Assembly: GCA_045591925.1 (NCBI GenBank)
Contig: JAZNTW010000098.1
Location: 1-64,000 of the forward strand
Length of the DNA: 64,000 nt
Source: Firm-04 sp045591925
Lineage (GTDB): Bacteria; Bacillota; Clostridia; Oscillospirales; Ruminococcaceae
Direction of reading: 5' to 3'
Shown: positions 6,611-15,996 of the stretch, in pieces
Layout of the letters: each line of letters starts with the position of its first letter
Numbering within the stretch: the first letter of the stretch is position 1
Position numbers and translations under genes: made by a program
Notes under the pieces: generated by a model
What the model was told of the DNA's origin: nothing
Databases searched by the model: none
What the model saw: the letters and a program-made list of their open reading frames with translations, nothing else

Positions 6611-8395
6611 TTACAATATAAATATTTTAATCGCATTATCTTTTTGATACTTCTGCCACGAATTGTACTCGTCCCTTTCCCATTTGAGATTGGCAGCAAC
6701 CGTACGAGTTAAGGCGTATGGCGACTTAAGATACACATCTCGCTTTATCGAAAAAGGTTTGTCATCCAGATCGTTGTTTTTATTATTCCCCAAAAGAGTT
6801 AGGTTTCCTAAACAATCTCGTTCATTTTCAGTAAATGTATTCCCATCAGCACCGGAGCGAGCCGCAATATGTTCGGTTGTGATTTTCTCAAAGTAAATAA
6901 CCATCGAAGCATCTCTAGATAAAATCGCTTTTTCAGATATTGCCGCACTTCCTTCAAACAGCTCCAACATGTATAGTAAATATTTTGAGCCTGCTGTTGA
7001 AGATCTGGAATAGATACTGTCATCCATTTTCGCAGAAAAAGTATTATCAACGCCTTTGCTGTTTTGAACATCTTTGCAACAATCAGTTAATTTGTTGAAA
7101 TCTTTAGCGTCGGCGCAAATACTTTCGGAAATCGCATTATATGCTTTGGAAATTGAGTTGTTGTGTATCTTGGCGATTGTTCTAGATGCGAAGAAAAACC
7201 TTGAGAGTAAAACAGTTACAAACGGCACAATCCTTAGTTTCAATTTTTCATCATCCAAATTAAGCATGTTGATATAAATCGGGATAGCAATTTCGTTATT
7301 CAAACCACAGACAAGAGCCTTATACATGTCCTGTATTTGAGGGTGAAGATCTTTCAGAGGAAGTTCACCAACACTTAATTTTCTGCACAATTTTACGGAT
7401 CGATGCAAAGAACGAATTTCAACTGCTAATTTTGCTTGATCGGACGCATTAAGAGAATGCTTACCGTAACAGTCAAATATCTTTTTTTCGTAAGCTTCAT
7501 GCAATTTACTCTTGGTTGCAGATTGATGCTTTTTTGAAGAATAATGCCATAAAAGATATTTTGTTGTTTCTTTGCCGGGATCATTTAATATATCATTCCA
7601 AACTGTTTCACACTCTGCAAACAACCTTTCATCATTTGAAAGCAATTCCATAGTTCTTGCTTTTAACAACTCTGCAGATGTTAACAAGACACCTCTATCA
7701 TTTACTACTTGATATAAGGCATAACTATATCCTATGCTTTTGGGCTTTATTAAAACAACGCTAAAGTTTCTCAAGATAGTTTCGATAAAAGCCGAGAGCG
7801 TTTGTGAAAAAGATGATTCGTCGGTTTCTGCAAAATACTTTTCTAAATATTTAAATATTTGAGTATACGCATTGAAAATGCGAGTATGCGTTTCGTAAAG
7901 ACAGTCATAACTAAATTGGTTGTCAATTTTTTCTTCTTTTACTGTTGCTATCGCCTCCAAGATAGGGTTATCTCTTGGTGATAAGGCAAGAACTCTTTGA
8001 TTAGAACCTCTGTCAGGCATTGAAACCAAGTATCGCTTTTTGATTGTTCTTAATTGTGCAAGTACACTCTCGTTAATATGAGGCTCATTAATCAAAATAA
8101 GTCTATAGACCGCAGAAACCAACAAAGTAATTGTGGTTAATCGTTGCTGTCCATCAACTACTTCTAATATAGTTCTATCAGCCCTGTCATGTTCAACCTC
8201 ACGAAAAACCATTTGTCCAAAGAAATGATCATAAGCTTGTCCTATAAAATTTTGCTCATAACAATAAGTGATGTCTTTTAGGAAAGCCGTTATCTCATCC
8301 TTTTCCCAAACATAGCTTCTTTGATAGTTGGGAATTTTGAACAGATAACTTTTCATGTATAGAAGATCGTGCATCGAAGAATCAAAGCTTTCCAT
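6611..8395 (-). CDS. DUF262/DUF1524 nuclease (GmrSD/SspE-like), 594 aa
   Basis: Start placed at ATG 8395 after AAAGGA; it overlaps the dndE stop region. The N-terminal DUF262 domain shows PNYQRSYVWEKDE (about 20-32) and the diagnostic VVDGQQRLTTI (about 80-90), a nucleotide-hydrolysis motif in the ParB-like fold. The C-terminal DUF1524 domain has TEHIAA followed by LGNLTLLGNNKNNDL, an HNH-type nuclease layout. In GmrSD these halves cut modified DNA, and SspE uses them for phosphorothioate-sensing defence. Last gene of the dnd operon, it is the most likely restriction partner of dndBCDE here, since I see no dndFGH homologues. This role is inferred from domains and context. Confidence 0.85.
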   Translation of the reverse strand: MESFDSSMHDLLYMKSYLFKIPNYQRSYVWEKDEITAFLKDITYCYEQNFIGQAYDHFFGQMVFREVEHDRADRTILEVVDGQQRLTTITLLVSAVYRLILINEPHINESVLAQLRTIKKRYLVSMPDRGSNQRVLALSPRDNPILEAIATVKEEKIDNQFSYDCLYETHTRIFNAYTQIFKYLEKYFAETDESSFSQTLSAFIETILRNFSVVLIKPKSIGYSYALYQVVNDRGVLLTSAELLKARTMELLSNDERLFAECETVWNDILNDPGKETTKYLLWHYSSKKHQSATKSKLHEAYEKKIFDCYGKHSLNASDQAKLAVEIRSLHRSVKLCRKLSVGELPLKDLHPQIQDMYKALVCGLNNEIAIPIYINMLNLDDEKLKLRIVPFVTVLLSRFFFASRTIAKIHNNSISKAYNAISESICADAKDFNKLTDCCKDVQNSKGVDNTFSAKMDDSIYSRSSTAGSKYLLYMLELFEGSAAISEKAILSRDASMVIYFEKITTEHIAARSGADGNTFTENERDCLGNLTLLGNNKNNDLDDKPFSIKRDVYLKSPYALTRTVAANLKWERDEYNSWQKYQKDNAIKIFIL

Positions 8396-8397
8396 TG

Positions 8398-8781
8398 TCA
8401 AATTCCTTTCTCAGTACTTAAAAGATGTGTTATGAAATCACCGCCGTATCTAAATTCGGCATACAGGTATTTTGCTCCGCGATCCAAATGCGCCTTGATA
8501 TACTTTTGGAAATACTCATCATCATCAATATGACGATTCTCCTTCATGGCTATCAAACATTTGTATAGTTCATCGTATTCACCTGTTATTGTCTGGCGGT
8601 TGAGTTCCAATCCGTTATTGTCAGTCTTGAAGTCGGATTCTACCATAGGATCGTCCGATTTGAGAGACAATGAAATGGCCAATTTTGAGAGAGCGTAAGG
8701 CTGCAGGTTCTCACTGGCTTCAATCGCCTCAAAAAACTCTTGTGTTTTTTTAGATGTTCGTATTTTGAAAACCATAGTCAT
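8398..8781 (-). CDS. dndE: DNA sulfur modification protein DndE
   Basis: 127 residues, the usual DndE size. FKIRTSKKTQEFFEAIE at the start and LELNRQTITGEYDELYKCLI in the middle are family signatures, followed by EYFQKYIKAHLDRGAKYLY near the C-terminus. DndE is a small, basic protein of the phosphorothioation complex reported to bind nicked DNA. The start overlaps the dndD stop (TAATG); an ATG two codons later is also possible. Translationally coupled within dndBCDE. Confidence 0.93.
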   Translation of the reverse strand: MTMVFKIRTSKKTQEFFEAIEASENLQPYALSKLAISLSLKSDDPMVESDFKTDNNGLELNRQTITGEYDELYKCLIAMKENRHIDDDEYFQKYIKAHLDRGAKYLYAEFRYGGDFITHLLSTEKGI

Positions 8782-10886
8782 TACTCCTCAAAATAAGCGT
8801 TACGTGATACGCTGGTGCGTGTGTTGTCGGCGTTCTCAAGCATATACGTTACTGCAATCTTGTCATTCATAATTCCAACGTGCTTAGAATTAATTTCTTC
8901 GTTTGTGGAAAGTATAAAGACCTGACCGTTCAACTTGCTAAAGAAGTGCTTGGAAATGTTCTGTCTGTGTTCGGTATCAATTCTCGCAAACGGTGTATCA
9001 ATAATGAACGGGACTTCGTGATTGCAAAGTTGTACAAGCGAATGATATAGAGCCATAATGAAAATCTGCTTTTCACCGTTTGAAAGCGATGTTTTTTCAA
9101 TCTCAACGGGCAATGTCAAGCTTATTTCATTATGAAATCTCAAGTATCGGATAATATCCTTTGCATCAGTATAGCCGGTTATCTTTTGTAACTGCTTGAA
9201 TGCCTCAGAAGATGCGAAGTTATCCAACAGCGAATCCATATTGGTTGTAAGAATTCTTATCAGCTGTCGAGCGTCAAATTCATCGTGCCTATAAATGTGA
9301 ATGTTGAACTCATCGTCAATATGGATGTCATCAATAAATTTCGTCTTACGCATAAGCAAATTGATCTCATCTCTGAAAAAAGCTTCGATCTTTTCAATTT
9401 GCTTGTGATACAATACACTCTGAAGTTTGTCCAACATAAGGATTGCTCTGGACGAAATATCGGAAATAGATTCCTTTTTCAGTTCTTCTTCCAAAGCAGT
9501 TTGAGCTTTCGATAATGATACCTCTGCTACCAACATTGCGTTTTCCTTCTCTTGAATAACTTCCGAGAGTTGAATCCGTTGATTTAAGAGTTGAGTTTGA
9601 GCCTGCAATAATGCGTTCTTGCGTTGCATATAAACCTGCACATAATCAATATTGCATTCGTCGAGTTTTTGTCGAATCTTTGCAGACTTATTGATGGAAG
9701 ATTTAATACCTTTTTTAATTTTAATGATCCGTTCTGTATTAAAATCAAGGATATTACGCACAAGAGATAGTACAGACGCACCGCTTTCAAAAGACAGATC
9801 CAAAATGTGAGGACTCTTATTGCCATAGCCAGAATAAGCTAAAGATTTAATCTCAGAAATAGCGTTTGTTCCTCCGAACCGTCGCACTGCTTCTTTTACT
9901 AACGGAGATTCTAATACTTCGCAAAAGTCTGAATATTTGCGATTATTATTTTCTTCGAGAAGCTGCTTTTCTACCCTTTCAATCTGATCTCTGATAATCA
10001 AGAAAGGCAAATATTCATTGGCTACTCTTTTTATCCACGCGTTATTTACTTCGCGCTTTTTTTCTTCAGCCTTGAGTTCTGCAATATAGCCATCCCACTC
10101 GTCTTTGGTTATGCCACCTTCATGTGCGTAACTTTGCTCTAATTCCTTGAGCTCAGCCTCACAGTTGGTTATAGCAGTTAAGCAAGCGTCATACTCTTGC
10201 TTTTTTGCGGAATAGGCTTCTGATGCTTCTTGATAATGAACTTTTGCACCTAAATATTCGTTGAGTGCATTGGCAGATGAACCGGTATTGGCGGCACTAA
10301 CACGTCTGAAATTCTTGCTCATGATATCAAACGTATCATAACCGCAAAGAGTCAAGAAAGCCCCTTTGATACGTGCGTTGCTTCCTTCTTCAAGGAAAAA
10401 GTCGGCTATCTTTTCTCCGTCAAAGAAATACAGATTGAACAGTTCAGGAGGAATAATGCTGAAAAGGAATTTATCAAAGTCAGCGATTTCTTCAGCGTTG
10501 AGCGGAATTCCATTTTTTAATACTCTATACTCTTCACTCAAAGTATCATTGAGTGTCCAAATACGTGTCAAAATGTATTGATCCATTTCATGACCGTTGC
10601 TGATGCTAACATCCATTTCAACGCTTGCAGTAGCCGGTTTTGTCATCTTAACAGTATTATTGATAAGTTTTGTAATTGCACGAGAGTAGTAGGCATTGTG
10701 GCTTTTATACCCCATGCTCATGAAGCCGTATAAGCATAGGCGCATAGCAGTAAACAATGTGGTTTTTCCTGCACCGTTCTTACCGCCTATCAAAATTATA
10801 TTTCTGCCGTCTTGCTCTTTTGTTTCGAATGTGGCTTCTCCTTCGTATGAACCGAAGTTCTCAAGGGTTATTCTATTGATCTTCAT
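8781..10886 (-). CDS. dndD: DNA sulfur modification protein DndD (SMC-like ATPase)
   Basis: 701 residues. Walker A GGKNGAGKTT at 34-43 within an SMC/Rad50-type N-terminus, the DndD-typical YFFDGEKIADF near residue 160, a central coiled coil with poly-glutamate segments, an ABC signature SLSNGEKQ, and Walker B VPFIIDTPFARID near the C-terminus. DndD supplies ATPase activity, probably for DNA structural change or nicking during sulfur insertion. It overlaps dndC by 14 bases and dndE by one. A second DndD-like ATPase is encoded at 13893-15848. Confidence 0.95.
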   Translation of the reverse strand: MKINRITLENFGSYEGEATFETKEQDGRNIILIGGKNGAGKTTLFTAMRLCLYGFMSMGYKSHNAYYSRAITKLINNTVKMTKPATASVEMDVSISNGHEMDQYILTRIWTLNDTLSEEYRVLKNGIPLNAEEIADFDKFLFSIIPPELFNLYFFDGEKIADFFLEEGSNARIKGAFLTLCGYDTFDIMSKNFRRVSAANTGSSANALNEYLGAKVHYQEASEAYSAKKQEYDACLTAITNCEAELKELEQSYAHEGGITKDEWDGYIAELKAEEKKREVNNAWIKRVANEYLPFLIIRDQIERVEKQLLEENNNRKYSDFCEVLESPLVKEAVRRFGGTNAISEIKSLAYSGYGNKSPHILDLSFESGASVLSLVRNILDFNTERIIKIKKGIKSSINKSAKIRQKLDECNIDYVQVYMQRKNALLQAQTQLLNQRIQLSEVIQEKENAMLVAEVSLSKAQTALEEELKKESISDISSRAILMLDKLQSVLYHKQIEKIEAFFRDEINLLMRKTKFIDDIHIDDEFNIHIYRHDEFDARQLIRILTTNMDSLLDNFASSEAFKQLQKITGYTDAKDIIRYLRFHNEISLTLPVEIEKTSLSNGEKQIFIMALYHSLVQLCNHEVPFIIDTPFARIDTEHRQNISKHFFSKLNGQVFILSTNEEINSKHVGIMNDKIAVTYMLENADNTRTSVSRNAYFEE

Positions 10887-12249
10887 GGTTCAAACCTCTC
10901 TGGATTGTTTCAAAGTGGAGCCAGCCTTGATTGATAATTCTATCAAACGCTTTTGTTACACGGCTGCCTTTGGTGTAGTTCTTATTAGCTTCGATTTCTA
11001 CGATGAGCTTGGATATCAATTCAAATTCAACGTTGTTTTCTTGGCACTGTTTTTTTATTTCATCAATTACTTCTTCGGAAAATACGGGAACTTTATAATC
11101 ATCCCAAGGAAGATGTTTTCCTTTGATTTCGTAATAGAGGTCAACAAGGGTTCTGCGTGACAAGTCACCCTCGTCATCCCATGTTTTATCGATAAATTTT
11201 AATTCTTCAAGCGATATAAGATCAAAATTATATGTAACTTCTAATTGTAACAGACGGCGCAGAATTTCAACACGAGATTCCATAGTAAATGGACCGAGAC
11301 CATATTCGCCATCTGATTTTTTGTACATTTGTCCGTTTCTTCGCTTGTTTTCACGTGCGGAAGGAGTAGAACGGAGTTCTATCAGCCAATTTCTGAAATC
11401 ACGCAAGGGTTCAAGCCACGTTTCTCCACGATCTATAAATGCTTTGAGAGATTTGTCCTCTTTAACCATCGTGCATATCCAACAACCGAAACGAGAGTGA
11501 CCTGTAATGGGAATTTTATCTTTATCAATTTCACCGATTACACTCTGTTCCTCTCCAAGGTTCTCGCCCTGATATAATGAAAACAGATATTTATTATCAG
11601 ATCCCCAAGGCGTACAAGAATCATCTTTCAACAAGAATTCCCACACCAGTTCGTTCGGAATCTCAGTAAGTGGATTGTAGACGTGTGCACCCTCGATGTC
11701 GGTATGAGGCACTAAAATCTTACCCTCAATCTCTCGAGAACGTATATTATTAGCACGATAGGTGCTTTCAGCTTTACGCACACCAAGAAGAAGTACAACC
11801 TGACCATTCGTTTTGATGGTGTCAAGTGTGTACTTGTTCATAGGGTGAATCTTCAATCTTTCTGTACACCAACGAAAACCAGGTGCTTCAGGTGTCGGAT
11901 AACCAAGACCGATAACCTTACTCCAAAAAGTATCTGCAATTACCGGATATATGATATCTGCTTTTACTTTGAGTTCATCACCCACTTGGTTGATCATTGC
12001 CGACATACGGTGCATATAGTTTTTTACAATGGGATTTTCGACCATTGTATCAGACGAAACAATATATACAGTTTTATGTCTTTGATGAGGAGCCAAGCGC
12101 TGAAGCATCTCCATAACAAGGCAGCACAAAAGTGTGGAGTCTTTTCCTCCACTATATCCAATCAACCACGGTCTTTTATCGTGTCTATAAACAAGAGCCA
12201 TCTCCTGTATTATGTCTTCAAATACTTGAAATTCGCCTGTATATGGCAT
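10873..12249 (-). CDS. dndC: DNA sulfur modification protein DndC (PAPS-reductase fold)
   Basis: 458 residues. The PP-loop SGGKDST at 33-39 identifies the ATP-pyrophosphatase/PAPS-reductase superfamily. Further family features are ERLKIHPM, a conserved RKAEST, and the cysteine motif FGCWICTMV around residue 250, which fits the 4Fe-4S-linked cysteines of DndC. DndC activates the DNA backbone and accepts sulfur from a cysteine desulfurase. No dndA is present in the window, so a host IscS-like enzyme would have to donate sulfur, as known for many Dnd clusters. Lies 15 bases after dndB. Confidence 0.95.
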   Translation of the reverse strand: MPYTGEFQVFEDIIQEMALVYRHDKRPWLIGYSGGKDSTLLCCLVMEMLQRLAPHQRHKTVYIVSSDTMVENPIVKNYMHRMSAMINQVGDELKVKADIIYPVIADTFWSKVIGLGYPTPEAPGFRWCTERLKIHPMNKYTLDTIKTNGQVVLLLGVRKAESTYRANNIRSREIEGKILVPHTDIEGAHVYNPLTEIPNELVWEFLLKDDSCTPWGSDNKYLFSLYQGENLGEEQSVIGEIDKDKIPITGHSRFGCWICTMVKEDKSLKAFIDRGETWLEPLRDFRNWLIELRSTPSARENKRRNGQMYKKSDGEYGLGPFTMESRVEILRRLLQLEVTYNFDLISLEELKFIDKTWDDEGDLSRRTLVDLYYEIKGKHLPWDDYKVPVFSEEVIDEIKKQCQENNVEFELISKLIVEIEANKNYTKGSRVTKAFDRIINQGWLHFETIQRGLNHEDQ

Positions 12250-12264
12250 AACTAATATCCTCTC

Positions 12265-13320
12265 TTATCTCTGTGCTTCCTTCGCTTGCTCGTCCTTGCC
12301 CAAAGGTACACCTATCAACTGCTTGATTTTTGAACAAGTCAAGGTAACAGCTTCTTCGCTATTCATTACCTTGCCATCTTCTCGAATCGTTCTGCCCAGC
12401 CAGTTTTCTTCGTTATAGCGTGACCAGTCGATCTCTTGTAATTTCTTTAATATGGATTTCATATCCACGTAAGGGTTATCGTAGAAATAACGCCCCAATT
12501 TGCCAAGCGCGGTCAAAGTAATCGCCAACGTGATAATATAGTTTTCTCGAAGATCCTTTTTAGTAAGGCTTCTATTCATAACCTCTTGCCATTCGTTAAT
12601 ATTGTCTGCAACCGTTTTCCAATAAGAGGTCAGAAATTCTACAGCGGCGGTATCGCAATTATCGTTATGAACGATTTTAAGATTTGCTTTATATATGGAA
12701 TTTAAAGTAAAAAGATTGCCGGAGTTCTTTCCGAGAATATCACGTTCTTTGTCTGTAAATCTCTTGAAGAAAGGCACAGCATTGATAACCTCTTTTGTTG
12801 CGACCGCGACTGCATCTCTTGAGTCGTAAAGCGTTGATAAAGAATTAGATGTTTTCACAGCGTGCTTATTAAGGTCGGTAAACATTTGCTGACTACGTTC
12901 CAAGCCGTTATCGCCGAAAAATACAATAGATATCGTTTCATTGCCAAGACTTTCATCCTCTCTCATTGCGGCTTCAATCGCGGCTTTTCGATGTTGACCG
13001 TCATTGATGAGAAAGACGGAACCCATATCAACATGAAGTACACCTATATCTGCGTTATCATTTGACACGAATGAAAATTCACCATCTATCGATGCGGACA
13101 AAGCAGAAAAAACATAATTATTTCTATTTTCAAGAATGTATTTTTTTATTTCCGGAATTCTCGCTTCGTTGATTTTTCTTTGTGCTCTATATTCAGGCGC
13201 AACGATTTCATCATCAGAAGGAAACAATTTAGAGAGCAGTTTCAACGGAACCATAGAAATATAGTATTCACGCCCTGCCTGAACACCTCTGACCGCCGGA
13301 AATTGATAAGCAAAATTCAT
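12265..13320 (-). CDS. dndB: DndB, DGQHR-domain regulator of phosphorothioation
   Basis: 351 residues with the defining INDGQHRKAAIEAA (DGQHR at 107-111) and the downstream MFTDLNKHAVKTSNSLSTL. DGQHR proteins share a ParB/DUF262-like NTPase fold. In Salmonella, DndB represses the dnd operon and affects modification frequency. ATG 13320 follows GAGGTGAAGT. It is the first gene after the promoter/palindrome at 13334-13391, matching an autoregulatory position. Followed closely by dndC. Confidence 0.93.
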   Translation of the reverse strand: MNFAYQFPAVRGVQAGREYYISMVPLKLLSKLFPSDDEIVAPEYRAQRKINEARIPEIKKYILENRNNYVFSALSASIDGEFSFVSNDNADIGVLHVDMGSVFLINDGQHRKAAIEAAMREDESLGNETISIVFFGDNGLERSQQMFTDLNKHAVKTSNSLSTLYDSRDAVAVATKEVINAVPFFKRFTDKERDILGKNSGNLFTLNSIYKANLKIVHNDNCDTAAVEFLTSYWKTVADNINEWQEVMNRSLTKKDLRENYIITLAITLTALGKLGRYFYDNPYVDMKSILKKLQEIDWSRYNEENWLGRTIREDGKVMNSEEAVTLTCSKIKQLIGVPLGKDEQAKEAQR

Positions 13321-13333
13321 ACTTCACCTCAAA

Positions 13334-13391
13334 AAAATGTGATATACTTAAGCATATACTTAAGTATATCACATTTTCATTAGATTGTCAA
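13334..13391 (-). promoter_or_regulatory. dndB promoter overlapping a 19-bp palindrome
   Basis: Minus-strand TTGACA (13391-13386), a 17-base spacer and TATACT (13368-13363): nearly consensus. The -10 lies inside one arm of a perfect inverted repeat, ATGTGATATACTTAAG (13337-13352) against CTTAAGTATATCACAT (13359-13374), with 6 bases between. Flanking A/T runs extend the arms to about 19 bp (13334-13377). A dimer bound here would cover the -10 and start site, as expected of an operator. The stem is AT-rich and so a poor terminator, although T7 follows it. DndB is the obvious candidate ligand. Confidence 0.8.
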
Positions 13392-13410
13392 TATTCGAGC
13401 TAAAATGACA

Positions 13411-13902
13411 TCAAATATCTTCACCCAAAAGAATGTCATCGGGAAGCGCATCAATATCAAAGTTGTTTCCTTCCACAATTGAGGATAGGAAGTTTTTAAT
13501 GTTTTCCATTGACTCCAGCGGACTTGAACCAATCTGCTCAACAAGCTTTGTCACTCCAAAATTAGCAAACTGTGTCAAGAAGTCAATTTTCTTGAATTCT
13601 CCCTTCTCACCGAAGGCAAGTTCAAGGCGCTGATCTTCCGTAAGGTTTTCTGTTGTAGTTGACAGGATTGCCGCTTGGAACATAAAATCAAGCTTTCCGT
13701 TATCGTTATTCTGTATAACGTTTCTGGGAACAGAATGGCGATAGTCATCCTCACTAGTAATCTTTTGGTCATACATAATTCCGATCGACAGAGAAAGCAT
13801 ATATATGTTATACTGCACTCTCGGCTTAAAAAGCGGAGCAAGTGCATCAATTGCAATATCCCATGCAGAGCCTCTTAAAGCGATATCTGTAGTTATTTCC
13901 AT
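13411..13902 (-). CDS. 163-aa protein paired with the DndD-like ATPase
   Basis: Not recognised. ATG overlaps the last codons of the ATPase gene (10 bases), so the two are translationally coupled and likely work together. Features: WDIAIDALAPLFKPRVQYNI followed by MLSLSIGIMYDQ (a possible helical DNA-binding or dimer segment), and an acidic C-terminus ending in DDILLGEDI. Its position after a DndD-like ATPase mirrors DndE after DndD, and the size is close, so an analogous partner is possible. I see no clear sequence match to DndE. Last gene before the dndB promoter. Confidence 0.7.
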   Translation of the reverse strand: MEITTDIALRGSAWDIAIDALAPLFKPRVQYNIYMLSLSIGIMYDQKITSEDDYRHSVPRNVIQNNDNGKLDFMFQAAILSTTTENLTEDQRLELAFGEKGEFKKIDFLTQFANFGVTKLVEQIGSSPLESMENIKNFLSSIVEGNNFDIDALPDDILLGEDI

Positions 13903-15848
13903 AAGTGCCCCTCCTCAACCTTTGCAATATTTTTCTCATCGTTGCTAACGATAGTATACACTCTACCAATATTTTCTTCATCAAACACGCCGTGAAGATC
14001 GTCCTTGGAAAATAAAATAACCTGCGGAGCAAACTTGGGTATCATATCAATTACATTCTGTCTTTGGTCGGGGTCGAGCTTTGAGAACGGGCCGTCGAGA
14101 ACAAGGGGGTATTCCTTTGTTGCCAAGTGTTCTTCGCTGCGAAGCATTTTCAGTATGCCCCCAATGTATGCAAACGAAACCACAGCGAACTGACCTTCAG
14201 ATTTTGACTCATCGCCAAAACTGTCGGTAACGCGAACTGCAAATTCACGACTTACCGATACGGTTCTCTTGCTTGTAAGCATTTCGTTTATCAGCAACTG
14301 AATATTTTCCTCAAGCCTTTTGCTGTAAGTGACAGATTCGTTGGCGAGGCGAGTTATAAAATGCTCAAGGACCTTCTGCATGATTTCGATTTTGTGAGCA
14401 ACCTTTTCGCCTTCCTTGCTTTTCGAAGTGAGCATATCATATTCTTTCATATATTTCTTCAAAAGAATATCCAGCTTTCTTAGTTCAGTTTCAATCTTGA
14501 CAATCTTTTCGTCAAGCTCTCTAACACTTTCTTCAGCATTCTGACGGTCTACAACAAGATTTTCTATATCGGGACTCTTCTTTTCGGCTTCATCCAGTTC
14601 ACTGATTTTCACATCACAGTCATGTGCCTTGTCGCTGTTTTCAAGAACCATACGAATATGATCCTCAACCTTACTCTTATCGTAACCCTCTCCCCAACGC
14701 TTTGCATTCCTTGTAAACTCTTTATAAAGATAGGTGTAGGAGGGGGGCAGTTCGGCAAGGTATTTTCTGATATGATCCTTTTGTTCTTCACACAGTGGCT
14801 GACCGCAAATACACTCCGTAATAGCATCCTTCAACAGATACGTTATCAATGGCTTGGTCACTCCGGTGGGAAGTTTGCTTTGCTCGACTTTCATATGTAT
14901 TTTACGCTTGGCATCTTCTACAGTTTTGGACAGCAGAAGGAAAGGATACATATCCATAACTTCTTTGCCGAAAGCACCTTGCTGTGCTTCTGCATTTTTG
15001 AGGAACAAATCTCTTTGAGCACGAAGTTCTTTTCTACTTGCCTCGTATTCGGCTTTAGACTTAGTAGCACCGATTTTTTCGGAAATCTCTGCGATAAGTT
15101 GGCGCTTTTCTTCCTTGTCGGCTTTAGCTTTATTGACACGATCTGTGTAATCATCTATTCTGCTTTGAGCTTGCTCTATGTTGTACTTAAGTGTAGATAT
15201 TTCACTGTCACTGCTAATAGTACCTTTGCTCAAATAGAGTTTTCCGAGCACCGTCGTTCTTAAATCGGTACGACCGATATGGTTGATGGCTGCTTCCAAA
15301 ACGTCAAGATCAAACATAGAATAGAGTGCTTTGCGAAGTTTGCTTGCAGAATCTCTACCTTTAACACGTAGGTCTGCAATCATACTTTCTCCGTCAAAGA
15401 AGAAGTATTCGGAAAGCCCCGAGGGAAGCATCTTCTCGATAACTTCCTTGGGTCGATCTACTCTTTTCCAATTGAAATCCTCATCTCTTTGATTAAGCGA
15501 AAAATCCTCACCAATTTTTTCAGAATTGTCGATTCCTTTTTTATATTTGTAGGTTCTGGTCAAAGAATATTGTACGTCGTCATGTTCGAAATCAATTCTT
15601 CCCATAACGTCAAAAGTTGAACCATAGGGCTGTTCGCTCTCGAACTGGAGATTATACAGTCTGTCCGTGGTGGTTTTGTTAAAATGTACTTGCCCGTAAA
15701 AAATCCATTGGAAAAGCTGATGAAGCGTGGTTTTACCGTCACCGTTTTTTCCGTAAATTATTGTTACTTTACCGTCAGTAGAACAGCGAACCTTACCATA
15801 ATCCTTGAAATTTCGGAAGTTTTCAAATTCGATTTTACTTATTCTCAT
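13893..15848 (-). CDS. DndD-like SMC-type ATPase, 651 aa
   Basis: Start set at ATG 15848, after AAGGAGG; a longer form would need a TTG. Walker A YGKNGDGKTT at 32-41. SEYFFFDGESMIADL near residue 155 parallels the FFDGE motif of DndD. A long coiled coil carries a CICGQPLC zinc-hook-like CxxC pattern in the middle, and Walker B YPLVLDGPFSKLDPDQR is near the end. This is a DndD/Rad50-family ATPase distinct from dndD at 8781. Coupled upstream to the 53-aa gene and downstream to the 163-aa gene. Probably the motor of a second nucleoprotein complex in the island, restriction being the natural guess. Confidence 0.85.
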   Translation of the reverse strand: MRISKIEFENFRNFKDYGKVRCSTDGKVTIIYGKNGDGKTTLHQLFQWIFYGQVHFNKTTTDRLYNLQFESEQPYGSTFDVMGRIDFEHDDVQYSLTRTYKYKKGIDNSEKIGEDFSLNQRDEDFNWKRVDRPKEVIEKMLPSGLSEYFFFDGESMIADLRVKGRDSASKLRKALYSMFDLDVLEAAINHIGRTDLRTTVLGKLYLSKGTISSDSEISTLKYNIEQAQSRIDDYTDRVNKAKADKEEKRQLIAEISEKIGATKSKAEYEASRKELRAQRDLFLKNAEAQQGAFGKEVMDMYPFLLLSKTVEDAKRKIHMKVEQSKLPTGVTKPLITYLLKDAITECICGQPLCEEQKDHIRKYLAELPPSYTYLYKEFTRNAKRWGEGYDKSKVEDHIRMVLENSDKAHDCDVKISELDEAEKKSPDIENLVVDRQNAEESVRELDEKIVKIETELRKLDILLKKYMKEYDMLTSKSKEGEKVAHKIEIMQKVLEHFITRLANESVTYSKRLEENIQLLINEMLTSKRTVSVSREFAVRVTDSFGDESKSEGQFAVVSFAYIGGILKMLRSEEHLATKEYPLVLDGPFSKLDPDQRQNVIDMIPKFAPQVILFSKDDLHGVFDEENIGRVYTIVSNDEKNIAKVEEGHLWK

Positions 15849-15996
15849 TTGCAACCTCCTTATCAAGCTCGTCGAGAATGGATTTTACAATATCACTTTT
15901 AGCCGAATTCTCGCCAAGCATCTTTTCAGCCTGAAGCTGATGTTCTTTGTCCTCGATAAACTTGATCATATTTTTCACCACATCATTCTCATTCAT
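15835..15996 (-). CDS. 53-aa small protein between helicase and ATPase
   Basis: ATG 15996 overlaps the helicase stop and the gene's own end overlaps the ATPase start, so it is embedded in a tightly coupled operon. Sequence begins MNENDVVKNMIKFIEDKEH and ends LDELDKEVANENK: acidic, helical, no membrane segment. Not recognised. Coupling on both sides argues that it is a real subunit, or a bridging peptide, of the helicase-ATPase module. Confidence 0.65.
   Translation of the reverse strand: MNENDVVKNMIKFIEDKEHQLQAEKMLGENSAKSDIVKSILDELDKEVANENK

Noticed and set aside
8398..13320. Ssp-type rather than Dnd-type phosphorothioation
   Set aside because: DndB, DndD and DndE signatures and gene order are clear; only the DUF262 gene is SspE-like.
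6611..13320. A dndA cysteine desulfurase gene in the cluster
   Set aside because: No pyridoxal-phosphate lysine motif or suitable frame was found; a host desulfurase is the likely donor.
13337..13374. Rho-independent terminator in front of dndB
   Set aside because: The stem is almost entirely A/T and overlaps a consensus promoter, so an operator is more likely despite the T-run.
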